Below the pieces are notes generated by a model. It had not been told where the DNA came from, searched no databases, and was given only the letters and a program-made list of their open reading frames with translations. This document shows positions 27,635 through 35,737 of a DNA stretch of 64,000 nt, one piece after another. The position numbers were made by a program, and so were the translations under genes. The DNA lies in NCBI GenBank assembly GCA_040755155.1, contig JBFMBP010000102.1, forward strand, positions 1 to 64,000, written 5' to 3'. Source of the DNA: Candidatus Omnitrophota bacterium (lineage in GTDB: Bacteria; Hinthialibacterota; Hinthialibacteria; Hinthialibacterales; Hinthialibacteraceae). The stretch's first letter is position 1. Each line of letters opens with the position of its first letter.

Positions 27635-28466
27635 GGGACGAATTTCCTCCCCGACTCGAATTGCCCCCGCTGTTCGAATTTTCTCCCCGGTTGGAATTGC
27701 CTCCCCTATTGGAACCGCCGTTGTTATTGGATGAATTCCCGCCGCCGGAGCGGTCGCCGCTTCCCTGCGATTCCGCCTCCGTCCCCATCGTCGATCCAGG
27801 CTGGCCTTGGCTTTCCACATAACGGTAATTAGCTAGCCAAACCATGGTGGTATATTTGACGAGGGCGTCTTCGCTCGGCTCCTGGCCCAATTGTTCGGGA
27901 TTGAAAAGACCGATGGAGATATACACGGCCTTGGGGATCGACTCGCTGGAGTCCCATTCCGGCCACCACATCTCCCCGTCGTAATACTGAAAATCGAGAT
28001 AAACCACGTTCGGACCCAACAAAGCGATTTCGCCGCCGTGGAAGGGGTCCATATCGGGCGTAGGATCGTAGCGCCGCATCAACCAGGGATTATTCGTCTG
28101 AGCGGTCTCTTCGGAATTGTTGAAATATTGAATTTCCGCCAGGTCGCTGGTTCCTTCGCCCATCTCCACGGGATTGTTGACGGCGCTGATAAACATGAGT
28201 TTGTCTTGCTGCATGGCGGTATTTTCGGAATCGACGCCGACAAAGCGCGTCATGTTTTTGTGCGGCGAGAAATAGGTTGCGGTCAAGTCCCGCCGCATCC
28301 GGTCCAAAATGAGGCGGGCGCTGTCGGCGGTAGAGGATTTCCCCGCTTGGCTCTTGTAGGCTTGCAGCACCACCGAAAGCGATAAAAACGCCCCCGTCAG
28401 CACCAATCCCGACAGGGTGGCGGCCATCAATAATTCGACCAAGGTAAATCCAGGCGCTTTTTTCAT
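27624..28466 (-). CDS. gspJ: T2SS minor pseudopilin GspJ
   Basis: 280 residues. A perfect class III leader (MKKAPG cut before FTLVELLMAATLSGLVLTGA, Glu at +5) is followed by the GspJ globular domain (LILDRMRRDLTATYF, VYLDFQYYDGEMWWPEWDSS, AVYISIGLF). The C-terminal 45-50 residues are a low-complexity N/G/S/R tail absent from typical GspJ and encoded by a tandem repeat. GspJ is part of the pseudopilus tip complex. It starts 10 bp after gspI and its stop overlaps the likely gspK GTG. Confidence 0.9.
   Translation of the reverse strand: MKKAPGFTLVELLMAATLSGLVLTGAFLSLSVVLQAYKSQAGKSSTADSARLILDRMRRDLTATYFSPHKNMTRFVGVDSENTAMQQDKLMFISAVNNPVEMGEGTSDLAEIQYFNNSEETAQTNNPWLMRRYDPTPDMDPFHGGEIALLGPNVVYLDFQYYDGEMWWPEWDSSESIPKAVYISIGLFNPEQLGQEPSEDALVKYTTMVWLANYRYVESQGQPGSTMGTEAESQGSGDRSGGGNSSNNNGGSNRGGNSNRGENSNSGGNSSRGGNSSRGR
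27631..27760. repeat. Imperfect tandem repeat coding the Asn/Gly/Ser/Arg-rich tail of GspJ
   Basis: Short imperfect units (on the minus strand, variants of GGAGGCAATTCCAACCGGGG) encode repeated N-S-N/S-R-G-G/E units over the last 45 or so residues of GspJ. The same DNA is also open in the gspK frame. Such arrays are prone to length change by slippage. Confidence 0.6.
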
Positions 28467-28475
28467 CGTCTTTCG

Positions 28476-28931
28476 CTAGACCGACGACGGTCCGGCCGTT
28501 TCTTCTTCCGGAGACGCATAATAATGATAGGTATAGTATAAAAGCGATTGCTCTTGATTGGCCCGAATCCAAGCGATTGTCAAGCGCACCTGATAGAGTT
28601 TATCGATCTCCGTATAATAGTAATCCACCTTCCAGGCGAATTCCGGATAGGAAGTAAAATTGCCTTGGTTAACATCGGTAGGAAGAAACATGTCCGTCCG
28701 CAATTCCGCCCGCAATTCGTCCATTAAAGTAGCGGCCAAGGCGTAATCCTGCGATATTCGCGACGCCACGAGGCTGGCGGAGAACGTGGTCAATATGCTG
28801 GTGACGGCGATGCCGAGTATGGTCATCGCCAAAAGCGCTTCCACAAGGGAAAAGGAAGCCTGGCCTTCCGGCGCCAAGATCGTCCGAGAGGGCGTTTTCG
28901 CTAAATTAATCGGTAAAAGAGGTCGCTTCAT
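28476..28931 (-). CDS. gspI: T2SS minor pseudopilin GspI
   Basis: 151 residues. The pseudopilin helix FSLVEALLAMTILGIAVTSI has Glu at +5 but follows a leader ending in QAS, so Ser rather than Gly is at -1, which is permitted but uncommon. The leader is long (about 27 residues). The body (EFAWKVDYYYTEIDKLYQVR, LTIAWIRANQEQSLLYYTY) fits the small GspI/GspV domain. The gene overlaps gspH by 26 bp and lies 10 bp before gspJ. GspI nucleates the tip complex. Confidence 0.82.
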   Translation of the reverse strand: MKRPLLPINLAKTPSRTILAPEGQASFSLVEALLAMTILGIAVTSILTTFSASLVASRISQDYALAATLMDELRAELRTDMFLPTDVNQGNFTSYPEFAWKVDYYYTEIDKLYQVRLTIAWIRANQEQSLLYYTYHYYASPEEETAGPSSV

Positions 28932-29439
28932 AATTCCACGTCATCACCTGACCGGTTAATCCCACGATCGCGATCGTATTCTTCCTGCCGTCCCGATCCG
29001 CCAGATAAATAAAAGCGTCCGAGGTCGAGCCATCGGGATTGAACGTCAATTCGTTCTCCGCCTGCGATCCAAAAAGCGAATTTTTAACGATGCCCGCTAC
29101 TTTTACTTCTTTCTTGTATTCCTTGGGATAAGCGACGGGAACCGGTTCCGGAACATAAACGCCCGGCTGCAACGAAGGGTCTTCTTCCACGGAAAAAATA
29201 ACGTCGCCGTTTTCGGGATTGAAGCTGATTTTCGTACGTACGCTGCGTTCCACGGCGGCGCTGCGAGCGAAACGGATGATATAACCCAACGTGCTAGTGG
29301 CATTTTTGATGGTATTGCCAGAAAAATAGGAATTGAGATTGGGGACGATGGCGCCCGCCAGGACCGCCATGATCGTAACGACCATGATTAACTCCAGCAG
29401 GGTGAAGCCCGCTCTATCGGGGGAGGCGCTTTTTCTCAC
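28906..29439 (-). CDS. gspH: T2SS pseudopilin GspH
   Basis: Start set at GTG 29439, with AGGAG 7 bp upstream; it yields a compact leader (MRKSASPDRAG) before FTLLELIMVVTIMAVLAGAI. The longer frame begins at a weak TTG. 177 residues; the globular part (IRFARSAAVERSVRTKISF, AIVGLTGQVMTWNY) matches GspH rather than the major pseudopilin GspG. First of the closely spaced pseudopilin genes H-I-J-K. No gspG is present in this operon. Confidence 0.85.
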   Translation of the reverse strand: MRKSASPDRAGFTLLELIMVVTIMAVLAGAIVPNLNSYFSGNTIKNATSTLGYIIRFARSAAVERSVRTKISFNPENGDVIFSVEEDPSLQPGVYVPEPVPVAYPKEYKKEVKVAGIVKNSLFGSQAENELTFNPDGSTSDAFIYLADRDGRKNTIAIVGLTGQVMTWNYEATSFTD

Positions 29440-29565
29440 ACTTCTTCTCCTGCTATGGATGAAACGCAAAGGCGAACCAGCCGGTTTAAGATTTACTCTG
29501 GAAATGATTTAAAATCATGCGTCCAGGCGGCTTATTTCTTTCCTATGGAATATTCATCGAAAACC

Positions 29566-30786
29566 TCATCCCATCATGTTGCCGATTTTCATAATGGGCA
29601 GCAAGAAAGCGAAAAGAATGCCTCCCACGCCGATAGCCATAAGAATAATAACCATAGGCTCGAAGAGGGTGATGAACCGTTTAATGGAATGCTGGACTTC
29701 CACATCATAAGCGTCCGCCACCTGGAAAAGCATCTCATCCAGCGATCCCGATTCTTCCCCAACGGCGATCAAGTTCGTAACCATCGGCGGAAAGAAGCCC
29801 GTTTCGCGCAATGGCTTAGCCAATCCTTCGCCTTTTTTGACCTTTTCGCACACATTGCGAAGCGAATGCGACAAAATGGCGCTCGTTGTCGTATCCACGA
29901 CTAGATTCAACGCGTTGAGCACGGGTATGCCGCTTTTCACCAGCGTGCCCATCGTCCGGGAAAAGCGTGCGATCTGCGCTTTAATGAAAACCGTTCCCAA
30001 GGCGGGAATGCGATCCTTGAAACGATCGAGTTTTTCTCTCCCCGCCTCGCTTTGAAGCATCCGGCGTATCATGTATACAACGCCCGCTAGCGCCAGAAAA
30101 AACACCCACCAATATTTCAATACGCCGTCGCTGAAACGGATGAGCGTCCGCGTCAACCAAGGAAGATTGTCTCCAAAATCGGCGAAAACGCCGCTCAAAC
30201 GGGGGATGACGAAGGTAACCAGAACGGTAATGGAGCCGATGCCCACCAATACCACTAACATGGGATAAGCCAAAGCCGTCAGGATGTTGGAACGCAAGAC
30301 GTTCTCCGCTTCCATGAATCCCGACAATTGCTTAAGAACCACATCCAGCACGCCGCCGGATTCGCCGACGCGCACCATGCTGCAATACAACTTATTGAAT
30401 TGCTTTGGATATCGGCTTAGGGATTCCGACAGACTGGCGCCGCCGTGAATATCCTCGCGCACGTCGTGAATGATTTGGGAGAGAGAACCGCTTTCCGTCT
30501 GCTCTTCCAGGATGGAGAGCGCGTTGGACATCACGATTCCCGCGTGTAAAAGCGCCGCCAGCTGGCTGGTGAAGACCTGGATGTCGCGGCTGGTGATGCG
30601 AGATCGTTTTTCGATGGACGCAACGGTGGGAGCCGTCTGGACCTTGGCGCTTTCTTCGTCCACATTGACCGGCCGCATCCCCCGTTCCTTGATCTGGGAG
30701 ACGGCTTCGACGCGCGTCACGGCGGCGATGGCGCCGGAGACGAGTTGTCCTTCATTGGTTAAGGCTCGATAATGATACAAAGGCAT
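29566..30786 (-). CDS. gspF: T2SS inner-membrane platform protein GspF
   Basis: 406 residues with two T2SSF domains (about 70-195 and 275-400): the first has LAALLHAGIVMSNALSILEE and LSRYPKQFNKLYCSMVRVGE, the second FSRTMGTLVKSGIPVLNALN and FFPPMVTNLIAVGEESGSLD. Three TM helices are visible (ILTALAYPMLVVLVGIGSIT, YWWVFFLALAGVVYMI, MVIILMAIGVGGILFAFLLP). GspF is the polytopic core that interacts with GspE and GspL. It lies 139 bp after gspE, a gap that holds an unexplained open frame noted separately. Confidence 0.93.
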   Translation of the reverse strand: MPLYHYRALTNEGQLVSGAIAAVTRVEAVSQIKERGMRPVNVDEESAKVQTAPTVASIEKRSRITSRDIQVFTSQLAALLHAGIVMSNALSILEEQTESGSLSQIIHDVREDIHGGASLSESLSRYPKQFNKLYCSMVRVGESGGVLDVVLKQLSGFMEAENVLRSNILTALAYPMLVVLVGIGSITVLVTFVIPRLSGVFADFGDNLPWLTRTLIRFSDGVLKYWWVFFLALAGVVYMIRRMLQSEAGREKLDRFKDRIPALGTVFIKAQIARFSRTMGTLVKSGIPVLNALNLVVDTTTSAILSHSLRNVCEKVKKGEGLAKPLRETGFFPPMVTNLIAVGEESGSLDEMLFQVADAYDVEVQHSIKRFITLFEPMVIILMAIGVGGILFAFLLPIMKIGNMMG

Positions 30787-30925
30787 AAAAATTACCGTCC
30801 CCTAGATTCAATTCGCACTTACCCGCGCAACGCGGCCATCCTTCCCGCGCCGCACGGCGATCAGGCTTATCTTTTGCTCTCGACGGAAATAAATGAGATC
30901 GGCGCCGCCGAACCTTGGCTCTTGG

Positions 30926-32611
30926 TTATAGATTGACTCCGGCGATTTCTTCTTCCTCGGTAACTCGGATCACTTCTTCGATCGTCGTTTCTCCATGCAG
31001 AACCTTCTGCCAGCCGTATTCGCGCAAACTTTTGATATTCGCCATTTGCTGAATTTGGTTGGAAGAGGGGCGAGTCAGGATCAAATTCCGCAGTTCGTCG
31101 TTAAATGCAATCAATTCATAGATACCAGAGCGGCCTTTATAACCCTGGTTATGGCAAAATTCGCAACCGATGCCTCGAAAAGGCCGAATGTCTTTCGGCA
31201 GTTGAGCGCCGGCGAGCATCAAAACTTCGGGATCGGGTTCGTAAGGCTCGCGGCATTTCGGGCAATTCAAGCGCACTAGGCGCTGCGCCAATACCGCCGC
31301 CAAGGAAGAGGAAATGAGATAGGGATCCACGCCCATATCCAAAAGCCGCGTAACGGCGCCGGAGGCGTTGTTCGTATGCAGCGTGCTGAAGACGAGGTGG
31401 CCCGTCAACGCCGAGCGGATGGCGATTTCCGCCGTTTCGAAATCGCGGATTTCCCCCACCATGATGATGTCCGGGTCCTGCCGCACGATCGACCTTAGCC
31501 CGTTGGCGAAGGTCAAGCCCCGCCTGGGATTGACCTGCATCTGATTGATGCCCTCGATGTTGTACTCGACGGGATCTTCGATGGTAACGATTTTTACCAT
31601 GGGGTTTTTGATGCGGTTCAATCCCGCATAGAGCGTAGTAGTTTTCCCCGATCCCGTCGGTCCCGTCACCAGAATGATGCCGTGGCTGCGATGCAACAGG
31701 CGGACGAACCGTTTGCGCATGTCCTCGAAAAATCCCAACTCGGATATATCGTAAAGGACGTTCGTCTTATCGAGAATGCGCATAACCACGCTCTCCCCAT
31801 ACACCGTGGGGATGGTAGAAACGCGAAAATCCAACTCGCGGTCGGCGATGCGCAGGCGGATATGGCCATCCTGGGGAGTGTAGCGTTCGGCGATATCCAT
31901 TTCCGACATGATCTTCACGCGGGAGATGACCGCCGACTGCAAATGCTTCGGCGGCGGCGGCATTTCCCGCAACATGCCGTCGATGCGATAGCGGACTTTC
32001 AACTCGTTTTCAAACGGTTCGATATGGATATCGCTGGCGTTTTCCTGCACCGCCTGGAAGATAATGAGGTTCACCAGGTTGACGACGGTCGGTTCGCGCG
32101 CCAATTCCTGAAGATCGGAGATATTGTCGCCCACCTGGCGGATTTCGTCTTCCTCGCTGCTCAAGTTGGCGATCATTTTTTCGATGCTGGCGCCGAAATA
32201 GCGTTCGATGCTTTCCAGCAGTTCTTTCTTGCGCGCCAGCACCACTTCGATTTCGCAACCCGTCAGCATTCGTAAATCGTCGAATACTTGCAGATTGTTG
32301 GGATCCATCGCCGCTACCGTAAGGGTTCCGTTTTCCTTTACTACCGGCAACACGCAATGGCGCAAGGCAAACTCCGCCGGGACGGCGTTAACGACGCTCG
32401 GCGGAAGTTTTTTGGGGATTTCCATCCAACGTACGCCGTAGGCTTGACTTACGGCGTCTAATAAACGCTCTTCTTCAATAATTTGATGCCGCAAAAGCAC
32501 TTCATCGAGCGGATCACCCGTCTCAAATTGCTCCTGTTTGGCTTTTTGCCATTGTTCTTCGTTAATCCACTCGGAACTTTTCAATATTTCCTGTAAATTC
32601 AGCCCGTTCAT
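30926..32611 (-). CDS. gspE: T2SS assembly ATPase GspE
   Basis: 561 residues from ATG 32611 (MNGLNLQEIL, with GAAGAGG just upstream); the longer frame adds a 23-residue arginine-rich stretch with no ribosome binding site. The N-terminal GspE/PilB N1 domain (about 1-150: LDAVSQAYGVRWMEIPKKLP) is followed by the ATPase core. It has Walker A GPTGSGKTTT with Lys323, an Asp box, Walker B IIMVGEIRD and a His box LVFSTLHTNNASGA. A tetracysteine zinc module (CPKC ... CEFC) closes it. GspE powers pseudopilus assembly. First gene of the operon, with a good promoter upstream. Confidence 0.94.
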   Translation of the reverse strand: MNGLNLQEILKSSEWINEEQWQKAKQEQFETGDPLDEVLLRHQIIEEERLLDAVSQAYGVRWMEIPKKLPPSVVNAVPAEFALRHCVLPVVKENGTLTVAAMDPNNLQVFDDLRMLTGCEIEVVLARKKELLESIERYFGASIEKMIANLSSEEDEIRQVGDNISDLQELAREPTVVNLVNLIIFQAVQENASDIHIEPFENELKVRYRIDGMLREMPPPPKHLQSAVISRVKIMSEMDIAERYTPQDGHIRLRIADRELDFRVSTIPTVYGESVVMRILDKTNVLYDISELGFFEDMRKRFVRLLHRSHGIILVTGPTGSGKTTTLYAGLNRIKNPMVKIVTIEDPVEYNIEGINQMQVNPRRGLTFANGLRSIVRQDPDIIMVGEIRDFETAEIAIRSALTGHLVFSTLHTNNASGAVTRLLDMGVDPYLISSSLAAVLAQRLVRLNCPKCREPYEPDPEVLMLAGAQLPKDIRPFRGIGCEFCHNQGYKGRSGIYELIAFNDELRNLILTRPSSNQIQQMANIKSLREYGWQKVLHGETTIEEVIRVTEEEEIAGVNL

Positions 32612-32713
32612 GTCCTCTTCCCATCGACTAGTGACTCGATAAAAGAGAAGGCGCAGCCAGCGGCGCCAACGCATTCCCAAAACATACTATTAATAGATAC
32701 CTTATCGTATAGT

Positions 32714-32742
32714 ATTATAGTAAAACTAGGATAAATTGTCTG
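32714..32742 (-). promoter_or_regulatory. Candidate sigma-70-type promoter of the gsp operon
   Basis: On the minus strand CAGACA (32742-32737) and a perfect TATAAT (32719-32714) are 17 bp apart, about 100 bp before the gspE start. It is the only well-spaced promoter I see in this strongly AT-rich stretch. Confidence 0.5.
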
Positions 32743-32973
32743 GGTAAAGTCCCTCTCTTATCATTTAACGAATCTGTCGGTGAAAATGTTTCATTTGTTC
32801 TGTTTATTTGTTGGTAGGGCGCATTCGTAAAATTCCTTATCTGCTTTGCTTTAGGCTTGATTTTCTTGAAGTAACATTCTCGTCTCCCTAGGATGAAGGC
32901 GTATAAAATCCAAAAACGATTTTCTGCCGCCATTTTTTCTCAGCCGCAGGATGGCGCCGTTTCTTTATCTCAT

Positions 32974-33131
32974 GAGCCTCTTGCAAAATTCCTTTATTTT
33001 TATTCCTCCCCCAAGCTTGGGGGAGGTTAGGAGGTGGTTGACGTAAGTCCATAAAAATCAACCCCCCTCTAACTCCCCCCAATCTTGGGGGGAGAATTTT
33101 AAGACGGATTTCATTAATTTTGCAAGAGCCT
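32974..33131. mobile_element. Palindromic MITE-like element (two-hairpin repeat, copy 2, with terminal inverted repeats)
   Basis: The ends carry CTCTTGCAAAATT and its exact reverse complement AATTTTGCAAGAG. Inside lie two strong hairpins, CCTCCCCCAAGC/TTGGGGGAGG and CTCCCCCCAATC/TTGGGGGGAG, in mirror order with pairing GTTAGGAGGTGGTTG and TCAACCCCCCTCTAAC segments. The right arm is closely similar to the copy at 24.7 kb. No ORF. It resembles a non-autonomous element mobilised in trans. It fills much of the 666-bp gap between gspE and the FmdB gene; the remainder shows only the gspE promoter. Confidence 0.6.
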
Positions 33132-33277
33132 CTCTTTATACGGCAATTTCAAATATAAAAATTTAACGGCGTTGACTATGCTGCGCCCCCATATAAACTA
33201 TTTATAGTCTATTCCCATATCGAAAAAACCTTTTATTATATTTTTCGGCAACCATCACTAAAATTAGGAGTTACGCC

Positions 33278-33511
33278 ATGCCTCTTTTCGAATACCAATG
33301 CAAGGAATGCGAGCGCGTGTTCGAGGAATTGGTCTATTCCGGTTCAGAAAAAATTCATTGTCCTTCATGCGCAAGTTCTAAAGTCGAGAAGATCCTCTCA
33401 ACATTCGGCGTGAGGATGGCGCAAAACAATCCCTGCTCGAGCGGCGTTTGCGGTATGCCGGGCCCCTCTCCCGCATGCGGTCAAGGATGCTGTCCTTCTT
33501 GCATGGATTGA
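33278..33511 (+). CDS. FmdB-family zinc ribbon protein
   Basis: 77 residues. The N-terminal FmdB domain starts MPLFEYQCKECERVFEEL, and the second pair CPSC lies 20 residues on, giving one zinc ribbon. The tail is rich in Cys, Gly and Pro (CSSGVCGMPGPSPACGQGCC), as in many family members. AGGAG sits 8 bp before the ATG. FmdB-type proteins are thought to be regulators or zinc-binding accessory proteins; the exact role is not established. It precedes the TPR gene by 144 bp. Confidence 0.88.
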   Translation: MPLFEYQCKECERVFEELVYSGSEKIHCPSCASSKVEKILSTFGVRMAQNNPCSSGVCGMPGPSPACGQGCCPSCMD

Positions 33512-33655
33512 GAATCCGTGCAAAATACACCCATTACCCGATTATTTATATTTACCTGTATGGTTTGCAAAACCTTCAAGGTGGAGGCAATATAGCCTTT
33601 AATTTCAAAGAGTTGCAATCGCTCACTCCAAACAAGAACGAATAAAGGAAATTTC

Positions 33656-34354
33656 ATGACCCCTTCCAAAATCGACCGCAAGGAACTTCAACGCCGTTTG
33701 AAAGAAGATGAATTAACCGTTTTTTTACAGGAATTTTATGAAAACGCGCGGGTTTTCTTTTCCCAATACGGAAAAATGTTAGGCTTGACGTTGCTGCTAA
33801 TTATAGTTGTCGGCCTGGCCGGTTATTTCTGGCGCACGAAGTCGACGTCGGACTTCAACGAAGCGCAAATCCTGTTCGGCAACGGCGCCGCCTTTATTAC
33901 GCAAGGACAATATGAAGAAGCATTAGGCGAGTACAATAAATTGCTCGAAAGCTATCCTAACCAGAAAATCGCCAAACTGACCCTTGTGCAACGCGGCAAC
34001 TGCTATTTCAAAATCAATAAGTACGCCGAGGCGTTGAACGATTATAAAGCCGCCCTCCCCGGTTTGGAGTTGTCCGAGGCGATTTCCGTTCGCATCGCCA
34101 TGGTTCAAACCTTCCGCAGCCTGGGACAATTCAATGAAGCCATAACCGAATTGGACGGCATAGAAAAAGAAGCCCAATCCAATTCCCTGAAACAATATCT
34201 TCTCTTTTTAAAAGGCGGCTGTTACGAGGATATGGACCAACCGGAAAAAGCCTTGGATAGTTACCGCGCCATTCCCGCCGATTCCGCTTATTACATGCAA
34301 GCGTTGGAAAGAATCGAATGGCTCGAAACGAAACCGGTCGGGGCCATCAATTAG
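33656..34354 (+). CDS. Membrane-anchored TPR protein (YfgM-like)
   Basis: 232 residues. A charged N-terminus and one TM helix (MLGLTLLLIIVVGLAGYFW, about 42-60) are followed by about four TPR units (ITQGQYEEALGEYNKLLESY, FKINKYAEALNDYKAALPG, SLGQFNEAITELDGIEKEA, MDQPEKALDSYRAIPADS). The layout matches YfgM/AncM-type proteins with a periplasmic TPR domain that interact with the Sec translocon or BAM partners. The role here is inferred from architecture only. A three-hairpin repeat follows 166 bp downstream. Confidence 0.75.
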   Translation: MTPSKIDRKELQRRLKEDELTVFLQEFYENARVFFSQYGKMLGLTLLLIIVVGLAGYFWRTKSTSDFNEAQILFGNGAAFITQGQYEEALGEYNKLLESYPNQKIAKLTLVQRGNCYFKINKYAEALNDYKAALPGLELSEAISVRIAMVQTFRSLGQFNEAITELDGIEKEAQSNSLKQYLLFLKGGCYEDMDQPEKALDSYRAIPADSAYYMQALERIEWLETKPVGAIN

Positions 34355-34520
34355 CCCGAGAAACAGTAACAATCGGCGAGTAACGAGGATTTTAATAACT
34401 CATATTACGCAGCCAATATTTTCATACCATCGGAAAAATCATTCAAAAAAGGCGTTGAGGCTTCCATGATTATGGTTCTTTCGAAACGCAAAAAAAGTTG
34501 AATGCCGCGAAATTGCTTCT

Positions 34521-34604
34521 CCCAGCCTTGAAAGGCTGGGCTATTGCCAAATGCCCCTTTAAAGGGGCAAACAATAATAGCCCGCCGTTTCAACGGCGGG
34601 TTTT
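34521..34604. repeat. Three-hairpin palindromic repeat, copy 1
   Basis: Three perfect or near-perfect palindromes in a row: CCCAGCCTTGAAAGGCTGGG (34521-34540), TGCCCCTTTAAAGGGGCA (34552-34569) and CCCGCCGTTTCAACGGCGGG (34581-34600), then TTTT. Spacers (GCTATTGCCAA, AACAATAATAG) are nearly those of the copy at 47.7 kb. The last hairpin plus T-run could also terminate transcription of the TPR gene. The rest of the 277-bp gap shows nothing. Confidence 0.8.
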
Positions 34605-34631
34605 GGCTGACCATTGGCCGCTGTTTTTGGA

Positions 34632-35714
34632 ATGAATCCTCTCTCTTCCGCCCAATCTTCCGCTTTGAAGCGGCGAGCTTTCCCTCCTTCCGCCCTTTGG
34701 GAAAAAAACGTTTTACGCCCCTTAATGCGGGATATGCGCGCCTCCCAAGACCCCAGGGCCATTCGTTATAAAAACCAGAAAATCGCGTCAGCCGTTCTTT
34801 CCCTACCGGAAATCCAAGCGGCGCAATGCGTCGCCGCCTACGCTTCCCTGCCTACGGAAGCGGGAACGGATGAAATGATTTCCTCTCTCTTGGATCAAAA
34901 AAAACATGTCGTTTTGCCCCGCGTTAACGGCAATAATCTCGAACTCTACCGCATCCGGGATTTGCGCGACGACCTTGCGCCGCAAGGCGCTTTTTCCATC
35001 CGCGAACCGATTCCAAACCGCTGCGAGCGAATTTCTCCCTCCTCAGTCGATCTCTTCCTGATTCCAGGCGTGGCTTTCGATCCCTTCGGTTCCCGCCTTG
35101 GATTCGGCGCCGGTTATTACGATCGCCTGCTTTCCCTGCGCCGCCAAGATGCGGCGGCGGCGGCCTTAGCGTTCGAATTCCAGGTGGTTCACGCTCTGGA
35201 AACCACAGAGCGCGACATCCCCGCCGATCTCGTCGTTACCGAGGAATCGATTTACGAACTTACGCTTAGCGCATTCACCAGCGCCAGCGAGGAGGAGACG
35301 CGAAAACTGGCGCAACGGCTTTTGGAAAACGGTTTGCGCAATGGAGGCCTCATCGCCATTCACGGCGGACTGGGAACCGGCAAAACGGTCTTCGTCCAGG
35401 GATTAGCCGCCGCTTTGGGAGCGAAAGGACAAGCCGTCAGCCCCACGTTCGTTTTCTGCCGGGAATATCGCGCCGCCGTTCCCCTTTTTCATGCGGACTG
35501 TTACCGTATCGAAGCCATTTCGCCGGAGGATGAGGAGTTCTGGCGCGAGACGATCAACCAACCGGGAATCGTCGCCGTAGAATGGGCGGAAAGGCTGGGC
35601 GCCCTCATCCCCAAAAACGCAATCCATCTTTTTGGCGATTTGCGCGATGACGGCAAGCGCGAATGGACGCTGGCAACCGTTTTGCGGGATCAGAAATCGT
35701 TGCACAAAGTTTGA
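34632..35714 (+). CDS. tsaE: Fusion: 5-formyltetrahydrofolate cyclo-ligase + TsaE tRNA t6A ATPase
   Basis: 360 residues from ATG 34632; the frame opens at a TTG (34614). Residues 1-205 are 5-formyl-THF cyclo-ligase (5,10-methenyl-THF synthetase): KNQKIASAVLSLPEIQAAQC, then the signature PGVAFDPFGSRLGFGAGYYD. Residues about 210-360 are TsaE: TRKLAQRLLENGL, Walker A HGGLGTGKTVF with Lys251, the switch AVSPTFVFCREYR, and HADCYRIE, VAVEWAERLG. TsaE is the ATPase of the TsaBDE complex making t6A at A37 of ANN-decoding tRNAs. No stop or frameshift separates the halves. tsaB and rimI follow at once, so the TsaE half is in its usual operon and the folate enzyme is the guest. Confidence 0.92.
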   Translation: MNPLSSAQSSALKRRAFPPSALWEKNVLRPLMRDMRASQDPRAIRYKNQKIASAVLSLPEIQAAQCVAAYASLPTEAGTDEMISSLLDQKKHVVLPRVNGNNLELYRIRDLRDDLAPQGAFSIREPIPNRCERISPSSVDLFLIPGVAFDPFGSRLGFGAGYYDRLLSLRRQDAAAAALAFEFQVVHALETTERDIPADLVVTEESIYELTLSAFTSASEEETRKLAQRLLENGLRNGGLIAIHGGLGTGKTVFVQGLAAALGAKGQAVSPTFVFCREYRAAVPLFHADCYRIEAISPEDEEFWRETINQPGIVAVEWAERLGALIPKNAIHLFGDLRDDGKREWTLATVLRDQKSLHKV

Positions 35715-35737
35715 ATCTGAACGCCGGGAAAAATCCT

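Noticed and set aside
27634-27820. N-terminal extension of gspK to the ATG at 27820
   Set aside because: The extension is the out-of-frame reading of the gspJ repeat tail, is basic and without homology, and would put the pseudopilin helix 95 residues from the start. A GTG at the gspJ stop is more plausible.
24035-32611. Type IV pilus locus instead of T2SS
   Set aside because: The ATPase, platform and PilM/N/O-like parts are shared with type IV pili, but GspH-I-J-K minor pseudopilins and a GspK with its helix-hairpin-helix region indicate T2SS; no pilin, PilT or PilQ AMIN domain is seen.
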